A stretch of 7,384 nucleotides of DNA from Oligoflexia bacterium (GCA_903928955.1 CAIYTD010000349.1:1-7384); one strand, 5' to 3'. Shown: positions 1-6,514, numbered from the stretch's first letter. Translations and numbers: made by a program. Notes: a model not told the origin generated them from the sequence alone.

Positions 1-35
1 ACCCAATTCTATTTCTGAATGAAGAGGCAGGAAAA

Positions 36-668
36 ATGAATTCAAATTTAAAAATACCGGTTATTTTAGCATCAACATCACCCAGAAGAATCCATTTAAT
101 GAGTCAGCTTCATTTCCCCATTGAAATACAGGCTCCAAATATAGATGAACTGCCCAAACCCAAAGAAAAGCCATCCCATCTCGTAGCTCGATTAGCAAAA
201 GAGAAAGCAGAATCTGTTCGCAAAATTGCAATTCAACAATATAAAAGTAGTCTGATCATTGCGGCGGATACACTCGTGATCGCTCCTATCAGTAAAAAAA
301 TTTTAGGAAAACCAAAAAATCCTGACGAGGCCAGAAAAATGCTGAAGTCATTGGCTGGAAAAACTCATACTGTATTAACGGGATATTGTATTCTACTTGC
401 AACTCCCCAAAAAAAATGTAAACAAGTCGTTCGAGTTGTCTCCACTCAAGTTACATTTCGTCCCCTGACAGAAAAAATAATTGACCTATACGTTCTCTCA
501 GGCGAACCCATGGATAAAGCAGGCTCTTACGCTGCACAAGGATTAGGAATGACTCTTATTGATAGTATTCGTGGTAGCTATACGAATGTAGTAGGCTTGC
601 CTATAGCTCAAGTTTTTACGGATCTAGAAAAAATTTTCAAAATCAGCCTTTTCAGCTGGACAAAATGA
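36..668 (+). CDS. maf: Maf family nucleoside triphosphate pyrophosphatase (YhdE-like)
   Basis: Cytoplasmic enzyme expected to hydrolyse non-canonical or surplus nucleoside triphosphates to the monophosphate and pyrophosphate. The 210-residue length is normal for the family. The N-terminal signature ASTSPRR is at residues 12-18, LAKEKA at 53-58, AADTLV with the presumed catalytic Asp78 at 76-81, LGKP at 90-93 and HTVLTG at 111-116. The late motifs DKAGSY (160-165), QG (168-169) and GSYTNVVGLP (180-189) match the YhdE subgroup, known to prefer dTTP/UTP, better than the YceF subgroup that prefers 7-methyl-GTP; the substrate is therefore an inference. The start is supported by GAGG at 24-27, 8 nt before the ATG, with AGGA closer in. 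The stop overlaps the start of the yggS-like gene as ATGA, so the two are probably translationally coupled. A TGA at 16-18 could end an upstream gene of the same operon, but too little of it is present to tell. Confidence 0.95.
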   Translation: MNSNLKIPVILASTSPRRIHLMSQLHFPIEIQAPNIDELPKPKEKPSHLVARLAKEKAESVRKIAIQQYKSSLIIAADTLVIAPISKKILGKPKNPDEARKMLKSLAGKTHTVLTGYCILLATPQKKCKQVVRVVSTQVTFRPLTEKIIDLYVLSGEPMDKAGSYAAQGLGMTLIDSIRGSYTNVVGLPIAQVFTDLEKIFKISLFSWTK

Positions 669-1372
669 GCTCAAACACTGCAATCTCCTCCGCTCAACGC
701 TACCAGCAAGTACTTAAAGAAATAAAAATTACAAAACAAAACAGCCGTGATAGTCAAACTACCTTAATCGCTGTCAGTAAAACACAATCTACCGATGCCA
801 TTGAAGAACTTTATCAATTAGGCCATCGCGATTTTGGAGAAAATTATGCCCAAGAAATGATTCAAAAAGCTAGAGAACTCATTGCACGAGGATGCACAGG
901 GATTCGATGGCACTTTATTGGCCATCTTCAAACTAATAAAGTAAAGCTTGTAATTCCGTATGTCTCTATGATTCACACTTTAAACTCAGAGAAACTTGCA
1001 AAAGAAATAGCAAAACAATGGTCACTCGCAAATAGACAAGATCGGCTTCCTGTTTTCATTGAAGTCAATCTCGACCATGAAGCAAATAAATCTGGAATAC
1101 CTTGTACTCAGGTCACAGAATTTACCGAGCAAATTCATTCAATACCAGAACTCGATCTCCAAGGCCTCATGTGTATCCCTCTTTCCAATGAAGATCCCCG
1201 AACCCGCTTTGCGCTTTTACGCGAACTAGAATGGAAGGCCAGACCAATTTCAAAAGGAAAACTCTCAATGGGAATGTCCAAGGACTTTAAAATTGCTCTC
1301 CAGGAAGGGGCCACTCATATTCGAATAGGTACTGCACTTTTTGGGTCGCGTCAGCAATTTCCAATACAATAA
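665..1372 (+). CDS. yggS: YggS/PLPBP family pyridoxal 5'-phosphate-binding protein
   Basis: Non-catalytic PLP-binding protein of the YggS/PROSC/YBL036C family, which acts in vitamin B6 and amino-acid/2-oxoacid homeostasis in the cytoplasm. It resembles the TIM-barrel domain of alanine racemase. Of its 235 residues, VSKTQ at 37-41 carries the PLP Schiff-base lysine (Lys39). FGENYAQE at 57-64, WHFIGHLQTNK at 82-92, LMCIP at 168-172, LSMGMSKDF at 200-208 and HIRIGTALFGSR at 218-229 follow in the canonical order. The last two correspond to the phosphate-binding end of the barrel. There is no good ribosome-binding site of its own; the ATGA overlap with maf suggests coupled translation. The 3' end runs 22 bp into the convergent DUF1015 gene. 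Nothing is missing and the length is normal. Confidence 0.96.
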   Translation: MSSNTAISSAQRYQQVLKEIKITKQNSRDSQTTLIAVSKTQSTDAIEELYQLGHRDFGENYAQEMIQKARELIARGCTGIRWHFIGHLQTNKVKLVIPYVSMIHTLNSEKLAKEIAKQWSLANRQDRLPVFIEVNLDHEANKSGIPCTQVTEFTEQIHSIPELDLQGLMCIPLSNEDPRTRFALLRELEWKARPISKGKLSMGMSKDFKIALQEGATHIRIGTALFGSRQQFPIQ

Positions 1373-2571
1373 CACAGTAAGCCATCTCTCAATTTTGGCT
1401 CAAACCATGTTGACTTCGGAGGCATCATCTCACCGCGATCTGAAACTTCCATCACATCTCTCACCTGAGTAGGATGTAAAGCAAATCCAATTTCAGCTAA
1501 TTTCGAATCCACTATTCTCTCAAGCTCGAGCAACCCTCGAATTCCACCTACAAAATCCATTCTCTTATCTGTTCTTGGGTCTGAGATTCCAAGAATAGGC
1601 TCTAATAAGTGCTCCTGAAGTACAGCTACATCAAGTCGCTCATCCCAATCAACAAACTGAGGCTGAAGACAGTACCACTGCTTTTGAAAATACATTCCAA
1701 ACTCATGCTTTTCAGGCAGGAATTTTTTCATTTGCTTCACATTAAAATATTTTTCCACTTTGTTCATGAACTCACTAGGATTCATTCCAAAGAGATCTTT
1801 GACAACCCTATGATAAGGTAAAATTTTTAATTGGCTTGAAGGAAATGCTACTGCAAACATAAAATTATAATTTTCATTTCCCTGATGTTTCAGATTTTTT
1901 TTAGCCAGCTCCTGACGCACTCGACTTGCCGCTGCAGCTCGATGATGACCGTCAGCAATATACAAAGAAGAAACATCTTGATCAAAAAGTGCCACTAATG
2001 CTTCTGATTGAGAAATCACCCAGACCGAGTGACGAATGCCATCAGACGCAGAAAAATCATAAAGAGGCCGCATTAACTGAATTTTTTTCATCTGCGCATT
2101 GATTTCAGGCACGTCTTGATAGGTCAGAAAAACAGGACCTGTTTGAGCAGAAAGCTCGAGAATATGACGCGTGCGATCGTCCTCTTTTTCTCTGCGTGTT
2201 CGCTCGTGCTTTTTAATGAAATTCGACTCATATTCATCGATTGAAAAACAACCTGCTATTCCAACCTGCTCGTGGTCTCCCATCTGAACTCGATAAAGAT
2301 ATAAGGAGTCCTCTGCCTCGCGAAGCATTGGGCAATCTCGAATTAATTTTTGAAAGTTCTCTGAAGCAACCTGATAAACCTCTGAAAGATAGGGATCAGT
2401 GCCTAATGGAAGGTCGACTTCTGATCGCGACACATGCAAAAAACTCCACGGATTTGCTGAAGTTAATTCTAAAGCTTCTGCATAATTAATGACATCATAC
2501 GGAACGGACGCAACTTGCGATACTCGATGCATTTCAGGTCGTAAAGCTTTAAATGGACGTAAAACTGCCAT
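1351..2571 (-). CDS. DUF1015 family protein
   Basis: A 406-residue member of the uncharacterised DUF1015 family, probably cytoplasmic as no signal peptide or membrane segment is seen. Family landmarks, numbered from the ATG at 2571, are VPYDVI (23-28), the basic KHERTRR stretch (121-127), ADGHHRAAAA (206-215), LPYHRV (251-256), DPRTDKRMDFVGG (331-343) and the C-terminal MPPKSTWFEPK (383-393). The reading frame stays open to a TTG at 2610, but the family begins with a RPF-type motif directly after the Met at 2571 (MAVLRPFKAL), so the ATG is chosen; a weak GGA lies upstream. DGHHR recalls the ParB/sulfiredoxin-fold kinases such as SerK, which would suggest nucleotide or phosphate chemistry, but that is inference only. 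The last codons overlap the convergent yggS-like gene and add a tail (CYCIGNC) with three cysteines. The gene diverges from the tRNA-Arg gene. Confidence 0.9.
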   Translation of the reverse strand: MAVLRPFKALRPEMHRVSQVASVPYDVINYAEALELTSANPWSFLHVSRSEVDLPLGTDPYLSEVYQVASENFQKLIRDCPMLREAEDSLYLYRVQMGDHEQVGIAGCFSIDEYESNFIKKHERTRREKEDDRTRHILELSAQTGPVFLTYQDVPEINAQMKKIQLMRPLYDFSASDGIRHSVWVISQSEALVALFDQDVSSLYIADGHHRAAAASRVRQELAKKNLKHQGNENYNFMFAVAFPSSQLKILPYHRVVKDLFGMNPSEFMNKVEKYFNVKQMKKFLPEKHEFGMYFQKQWYCLQPQFVDWDERLDVAVLQEHLLEPILGISDPRTDKRMDFVGGIRGLLELERIVDSKLAEIGFALHPTQVRDVMEVSDRGEMMPPKSTWFEPKLRDGLLCYCIGNC

Positions 2572-2656
2572 ATGAATTCCATATTCAAAAACCCAAATAA
2601 CAGCAAACAAAATTCACTCGAAACACCACTCGATTTCTGATAGCCTCTCTCACTCT

Positions 2657-2733
2657 GTGCCCGTAGCTCAGTTGGATAGAGCGTCAGCCTCCGAAGCTGA
2701 AGGTCGCACGTTCGATTCGTGTCGGGCACGCCA
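2657..2733 (+). tRNA. tRNA-Arg (anticodon CCG)
   Basis: A complete 77-nt cloverleaf can be folded by eye. The acceptor stem GTGCCCG pairs perfectly with CGGGCAC, the D stem is GCTC/GAGC, and the anticodon stem TCAGC/GCTGA encloses the loop CTCCGAA, giving anticodon CCG (reads CGG). The variable loop is AGGTC and the T arm is GCACG/CGTGT (one G-T pair) around TTCGATT. The discriminator base is G and the 3' CCA is encoded in the DNA. No clear promoter or terminator was found beside it, and no copy of its 3' end lies downstream that would mark an integration site. Confidence 0.97.
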
Positions 2734-2801
2734 GTTTAACTTACTGAAATCAAAGAGAGATCCATATAAATTTTCAACAAAAACTGCTACTTTCGTTTTA
2801 C

Positions 2802-3657
2802 ATGTATAAGAGAAAGTTAGTTTTATCATCCCTAAAATCATCCTTTTTCCTTTAGGGTCCTCGGCAAGTAGTAAAAAGTTATTTACTCAAACACGCTTTG
2901 AGCATCGATCTATTGCAATCGGATCTTTTCATTAAATACAAGCTCAGGCCCGAGCTTCTGCGTGAAGAACTGGCCCATCATCCAAAAGAGCGTTGGATCG
3001 TCATTGATGAAATCAAAAAAATCCCCGTACTTCTAGACGAGGTGGACGAGCGATTTGGAGGAAACTGTTGAGACTAAGTGCCACAGAGCTAGGATCTGCA
3101 TTTGATTTAAACAGAATGCTGAATCAGGGAACTCTCCCTCAGACCTCCTGAGATCGTATTGTGTGGACTATCTGAAGGAGGAAATTGCTGCAGGAGGTCT
3201 GGTGCGAAACCTCCCCCAATTCTCTACTTTTCTCGAAGCCGCTTCCCTTTCGGATACAGAACAACTGAGCTTTGCTACTCTTGCTCGAGATGTAGGTGTA
3301 TCCGCACCCACTGTAAAAAATTATTTTGAAATTTTTGAAGACACACTCATCGGTAATTTTCTTCAAGCTTTTAGGTATCATCCCAAAAGACGTTTAGAGC
3401 TTTCGCCTAAGTTTTATTTTTTTGACGTGGGAATAGTCAACCATTTAGCAAAACGCGGAAAAATCCAGCCGGGCACTGAAAGAATTCGTCAGGACCACCT
3501 CAAAGGACTCCGTGAAGTCATTACAGATTATCCAAAAATTAAACGCAGAATTGTGATCTGCATTGAAAAGACGCGACGAATCACAGACGACAAAATAGAA
3601 ATTCTCCCTTACTCTGATTTTCTCGATGAACTTTCGGCGGGAAAATTATTTAGCTAA
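2802..3657 (+). pseudogene. Degraded AAA (AAA_14)/DUF4143 ATPase gene
   Basis: Remnant of a family of stand-alone ATPases, normally near 400 residues, with an N-terminal P-loop domain and a C-terminal DUF4143 domain related to PD-(D/E)XK nucleases; their role is unclear. The copy starts at ATG 2802 (MYKRKLVLSS...). It meets an in-frame TAG at 2853-2855, directly before GPRQVVKSYLLKHAL, where the expected Walker A Gly before Lys is Val. A good Walker B, RWIVIDEIKKIP, follows. The frame ends at TGA 3069. Family-like sequence continues in a second frame (ATELGSAFDLNRMLNQGTLP, about 3080-3142, stop 3149) and then in a third, from LLRSYCVDYLKEEIAA to the stop at 3655-3657. The segment usually between Walker B and ELG..FDL is absent. 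A further stretch is missing in frame after IQPGTE (about 3480), where the fold's EVK-type active-site region normally lies. The 3163-3657 frame is thus a leftover 3' part, not a gene. The missing lengths are judged from memory of the family. Confidence 0.88.
3140..3201. repeat. Perfect 11-bp inverted repeat inside the ATPase pseudogene
   Basis: CAGACCTCCTG at 3140-3150 is the exact reverse complement of CAGGAGGTCTG at 3191-3201, with 40 bp between. The right arm encodes conserved family residues (AGGL before VRN). The left arm sits where the reading frame switches from the GTLPQT segment to the DLLRSY segment, so it may be part of the lesion. It is not followed by a T tract and does not look like a terminator. 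Confidence 0.6.
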
Positions 3658-3702
3658 AAGCGTATCCATTTCTGTAGAAAATATATGCCAATATTAATTG
3701 CT

Positions 3703-5076
3703 TCAAACCCCAAACAACTTAATTATTTCTGCTTTTCTAAAAGAGAAAATTTTCTCAATATCTTTTTTGACCCATCGTCCAGCAAAAATTTTCCCCACCC
3801 CTCCGAGTGGCAACCTGTAAGAAACAGAGTCTCCGACGAGAGTACCCATTCGTAAGCTTTCAAAACTATGTATATGATACCATTTAGAATAGGGCCCTTT
3901 TATTTGCTCGTCAGCAAAGGATTCATTAGGCTTAAAATCATGAATGAGTGTTTTCCATGTCATATCAATACCATGCACTCTAATCCGATAGATAATTTCA
4001 GTCCCCGATTGAATGGTCTCAGACGATTGAGAAATAATTTTAAAGTGAAGCCAGGGAGGAGTTAGTTTTTCAAGATTTTTAGGGTCCTGAAAAAATTGAA
4101 AAATAGTTGAAATCGGCTTTTCTATAAATTGAAGCGCTTCAAAGGATTGATTCGGATAATCTGAAAAAATATTGCTGAGAGCTCGATCAAGAGTTGAGTA
4201 ACTAAACTGCATGCCTATTAAATCAAGCTGTACAGGCAAAACACGGGTACTACTAAGAATCGTCTCGGACATTTCTCCCAATGCTAACTTTAAAACACGA
4301 GTAGGGGCACTTAATACACTAGTTTTATGAAAAACAGAGCTTAGTATTTTAGTAAAATGACTATTTGTAACAGGTTGCGGCGCAACAACATTGACAGGTC
4401 CCTGGATTGTTTTATTTTTTAAGACAAAAGAAAAAGCTTCAATAACATCATCGATGTGAACCCAGCTCATCCATTGATTGCCCATTCCAAGTGATGCCCC
4501 TAATCCAACAGAAAATAGAGGCGACATTTTGGGTAATGCACCCCCTTCACTTGCTAGTACAATCCCTATTCGCATATTAATAACCCGACAGACTCCCGCT
4601 TCAGACGCAAGATTTGCCTTAGCCTCCCAATCACGACAAACCTCAGCTAAAAATCCTTTACCTAAACTCGCAATCTCCGTCAGTACTTCATCCCCTCGAT
4701 TGCCATAAAAGCCAATGGCAGAGGCAGAAAGCATTAATTGAGGTCTGCGAATTCCAAGCTGCCTCATTCCTTGAACTAAATGATCCGTTCCTATTACTCT
4801 TGAATCATAGATTTTTTTCTTCTGTACCGAGCTCCAGTAAGCAGTGGCTATAGACTCACCCGCTAGATGAATCACTGCCTCCACTCCAGAAAAAACCTCG
4901 GGACCAGGAACTTGTTGGGTAAGATCACATTCAAAAATTTGACAAGGCAGCCCAAGAGCTTTACTTGCTCCTTTTTTATTCCTACTCAGGAGCACAAGGT
5001 CATGACCATCTCGAAATAAACGGACCAATAGTTTTTGTCCAATGAGACCAGTCCCACCAGTCACTAAAATTTTCAT
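3703..5076 (-). CDS. TIGR01777 family epimerase (SDR39U1/YfcH-like) fused to a C-terminal SRPBCC domain
   Basis: A 457-residue cytoplasmic protein built from three parts. Residues 1 to about 240 are an extended short-chain dehydrogenase of the TIGR01777 family: nucleotide-binding GGTGLIG at 7-13, HLAGESIA at 70-77, SASAIGFYG at 117-125, RIGIVLASEGGAL at 169-181 and WMSWVHIDD at 202-210. The Lys expected four residues after the catalytic-type Tyr124 is not there, as is usual in this family. About 250-298 is the DUF1731 C-terminal cap. About 311-457 is an SRPBCC/START-like hydrophobic ligand-binding domain (EKPISTIFQFFQDPKNLEKL...; LPLGGVGKIFAGRWVKKD). Substrate and ligand are unknown; the fusion suggests that the pocket holds or delivers a hydrophobic molecule to the reductase part. 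It lies 42 bp downstream of the lipoprotein gene on the same strand and may be co-transcribed. No Shine-Dalgarno is seen; the leader before the ATG is T-rich. Confidence 0.92.
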   Translation of the reverse strand: MKILVTGGTGLIGQKLLVRLFRDGHDLVLLSRNKKGASKALGLPCQIFECDLTQQVPGPEVFSGVEAVIHLAGESIATAYWSSVQKKKIYDSRVIGTDHLVQGMRQLGIRRPQLMLSASAIGFYGNRGDEVLTEIASLGKGFLAEVCRDWEAKANLASEAGVCRVINMRIGIVLASEGGALPKMSPLFSVGLGASLGMGNQWMSWVHIDDVIEAFSFVLKNKTIQGPVNVVAPQPVTNSHFTKILSSVFHKTSVLSAPTRVLKLALGEMSETILSSTRVLPVQLDLIGMQFSYSTLDRALSNIFSDYPNQSFEALQFIEKPISTIFQFFQDPKNLEKLTPPWLHFKIISQSSETIQSGTEIIYRIRVHGIDMTWKTLIHDFKPNESFADEQIKGPYSKWYHIHSFESLRMGTLVGDSVSYRLPLGGVGKIFAGRWVKKDIEKIFSFRKAEIIKLFGV

Positions 5077-5118
5077 AAAAAGAACGATAGCACGCTGGTG
5101 AGCAAAAAGAAAAAAACT

Positions 5119-5766
5119 TTAAAACATCAATCCGAAATTTGCACCAAATATCAATATTAAAGAACTGCCAATCACAATATAGTGCCCAGACCTAAAAACA
5201 AACCCTTTAGGGCTTCGGTATTCATAACCTCCACCCATTACTGCCGCAAGTCCCCCAGCCTCAAATGTAATATTAGGATTAATTGTTTGAGTAGAAGAAA
5301 TAAAATCTACTCCGCCAGTAACAAAGAAGCGATTTGAGTTCAAAAAATAATAATAATTAACATAAATCGGAATAACTGTAACAACGCTAGATTCTCTTTT
5401 CCATAAAAAACTCTTATCCCAAACTGAAGCCCCAAATCCTAATAACAAGCGATCTGAAAATTGGTGATCAAAATTAATGGAATACAACCAAGCTCTTCCA
5501 AATAATTCAACAGAAATTAAATTAGTATGTTTATCTTCATATTCTCCTGCATTGCGACCCTGTCTCTGAACTGGAAACATACTTTTTAAATCCGGATCTA
5601 TTTCGTCAAATTTCGGGTTTATTCCCAAATGAAATGGCGTACCTTTAGAACACTCATAGGAATTTAAAGCAGTAGAATCAATAGGAGATGTAATGGCTGA
5701 AAGAGTTGAACACCCTAAAATACAGAATAACTTAATATAAAAAAATAATAAAAGTACTAATTTCAT
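5119..5766 (-). CDS. Putative outer-membrane lipoprotein with beta-barrel-like C-terminal part
   Basis: A 215-residue exported protein of unrecognised function. The N-terminus MKLVLLLFFYIKLFCILGCS is a lipoprotein signal with lipobox I16-L17-G18-C19. Ser follows the Cys rather than Asp, so sorting to the outer membrane is likely. After a polar stretch (about 20-75), residues from about 83 onward alternate polar and hydrophobic or aromatic positions in beta-hairpin fashion (ISVELFGRAWLYSINFDHQF, then VIPIYVNYYYFL, then GGGYEYRSPKGFVFRSGHY), and the chain ends in Phe (FGLMF). These are typical of small outer-membrane barrels. The ELFGRAWLYSINFD block resembles the E-L-x-G-x-x-x-L-Y-S-x-N-Y-E motif seen in some barrel-type outer-membrane proteins. 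A strong promoter lies immediately upstream; no Shine-Dalgarno is obvious. It could equally be a periplasmic beta-sandwich. Confidence 0.75.
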   Translation of the reverse strand: MKLVLLLFFYIKLFCILGCSTLSAITSPIDSTALNSYECSKGTPFHLGINPKFDEIDPDLKSMFPVQRQGRNAGEYEDKHTNLISVELFGRAWLYSINFDHQFSDRLLLGFGASVWDKSFLWKRESSVVTVIPIYVNYYYFLNSNRFFVTGGVDFISSTQTINPNITFEAGGLAAVMGGGYEYRSPKGFVFRSGHYIVIGSSLILIFGANFGLMF

Positions 5767-5796
5767 TTCTATTTTAACAACTAAATATATATAAAA

Positions 5797-5824
5797 ATTA
5801 TAATTAAATTAATTGCCAAGTCAA
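5797..5824 (-). promoter_or_regulatory. Near-consensus sigma-70 promoter for the lipoprotein gene
   Basis: Read on the minus strand, TTGACT (5824-5819) and a perfect TATAAT (5802-5797) are separated by 16 bp. Eleven of the twelve hexamer bases match the sigma-70 consensus. Transcription would start near 5790, leaving a leader of about 25 nt before the ATG at 5766. The surrounding 142-bp gap (5767-5908) is very AT-rich and holds nothing else that I can identify. Confidence 0.75.
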
Positions 5825-5908
5825 CTTCTATCTAGAAAAAATTAACACAATGCAATAAAGTTTAAATTTATAGTTAAATAATAAGAGTTCATATTCATCG
5901 TAACCAAT

Positions 5909-6478
5909 TTAAAAAATAATTCCTCGATCACGCTTTCGCTGTAAGGAGTTTTTAGATTTTTTTATCAACACTGGAAGTGACTTTTCATCTTCTACTTGGA
6001 AAACGCCCAATTCTAAAAATCGTTTTTTATTCACTTCAATAAATTCTCGACCAAAATAATACTTCTCAAATAAGGAGGAATCCCACTGACCTAAAACTGC
6101 AACTGCCACAAAAAGAGCTTCAATCGTTGCCAACCCAAACTCTGGATCCGTTTTTTTTGCACTTCGACGAGGATACGCAGTCTGAAAACCTGCAGGAATA
6201 CTTACAAATAAAGGTAAATCACCTTGAATTCGACGCATTAACCCATCCAAGCGGCTCCAAACACAATCAATAGATGCTATCCCTTTGACTTCAGAAATAG
6301 AGTCTTGAACCTGAGTTAAGCATTTCCCCTCATGATGTAAAAGAAGATGAGCAGTGAGCGGACCGAAAACTGCAGCCCCTTTCACATGAATCATTCGAAA
6401 GTCTGGACGACTCAGCAAAGGTGCAATGGTACACTTATTAGCTGTTTCTTGCCTATCTAAAATAATTTCATAATACAT
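5909..6478 (-). CDS. Tsr3-like (DUF367/DTW-superfamily) putative rRNA aminocarboxypropyltransferase
   Basis: A 189-residue cytoplasmic protein. It resembles Tsr3, the SPOUT-like enzyme that moves the 3-amino-3-carboxypropyl group of SAM onto a hypermodified uridine in small-subunit rRNA, and more distantly the bacterial DTW proteins that make acp3U in tRNA. Visible correspondences, recalled from the family: an early KCT (15-17), as in the Tsr3 N-terminal domain; IDCVWSRLD (70-78), matching the Tsr3 VDCSWARL block and the DTW D-x-x-W core; LPLFVSIPAG (88-97), where Tsr3 has LPFLVAANP; and GLATIEALFVAVAVLG (115-130), matching the S/T-x-x-EA helix of both families. After that come FEKYYFGREFIEVNKKRFLE (137-156), like the Tsr3 FKWGxxFLxxN helix, and a basic C-terminal tail (KKSKNSLQRKRDR). 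The YPRRSAKKTDPEF insert (102-114) before the helix is not typical of Tsr3. No Shine-Dalgarno precedes the ATG. It lies 53 bp downstream of the secreted-protein gene. The family call is by eye and the RNA target is unknown. Confidence 0.62.
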   Translation of the reverse strand: MYYEIILDRQETANKCTIAPLLSRPDFRMIHVKGAAVFGPLTAHLLLHHEGKCLTQVQDSISEVKGIASIDCVWSRLDGLMRRIQGDLPLFVSIPAGFQTAYPRRSAKKTDPEFGLATIEALFVAVAVLGQWDSSLFEKYYFGREFIEVNKKRFLELGVFQVEDEKSLPVLIKKSKNSLQRKRDRGIIF

Positions 6479-6485
6479 TAGAATT

Positions 6486-6514
6486 CATATAAGCCGCTTA
6501 GGGGGTTTTCTCAA
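6486..6514 (-). promoter_or_regulatory. Candidate promoter giving a nearly leaderless transcript of the Tsr3-like gene
   Basis: On the minus strand TTGAGA (6514-6509) and TATATG (6491-6486) are 17 bp apart. The -35 matches consensus at five of six bases and the -10 at four. Only 7 nt separate the -10 from the ATG at 6478, so transcription would begin at or next to the start codon. This fits the lack of a Shine-Dalgarno. A short palindrome, TAAGC-C-GCTTA (6490-6500), overlaps the edge of the -10 and could be an operator or chance. Confidence 0.4.

Noticed and set aside
1..18. Possible end of an upstream gene (TQFYF and stop at 16-18)
   Set aside because: Only five codons are present and other frames cannot be excluded; too short to call a feature.
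2241..2489. Open frame antisense to the DUF1015 gene, and similar antisense frames at 1609-1821, 3139-3381, 3868-4065, 4478-4708 and 7000-7194
   Set aside because: They are shadows of recognised coding or family-like sequence, with no ribosome-binding site or recognisable protein features.
2572..2610. N-terminal extension of the DUF1015 protein to a TTG
   Set aside because: The 13 extra residues are not family-like, whereas the ATG at 2571 begins directly with the family's MAVLRPF-type start.
2469..2729. Minus-strand open frame crossing the tRNA gene
   Set aside because: It runs antisense through a complete tRNA and into the 5' end of the DUF1015 gene in another frame; the translated tRNA complement is a common false protein.
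2657..2801. tRNA-Arg as an integration site of a mobile element carrying the ATPase gene
   Set aside because: No integrase gene and no second copy of the tRNA 3' end are present in the window; adjacency alone is not evidence.
3163..3657. Clean 164-codon frame that reads as a DUF4143 protein
   Set aside because: It starts at a GTG inside a conserved family motif, lacks the ATPase half, which lies upstream in two other frames, and has an internal deletion. It is treated as part of the pseudogene.
5077..5118. Possible terminator between the lipoprotein and epimerase genes
   Set aside because: T tracts are present but no convincing GC-rich stem precedes them; the 42-bp gap is more consistent with read-through.
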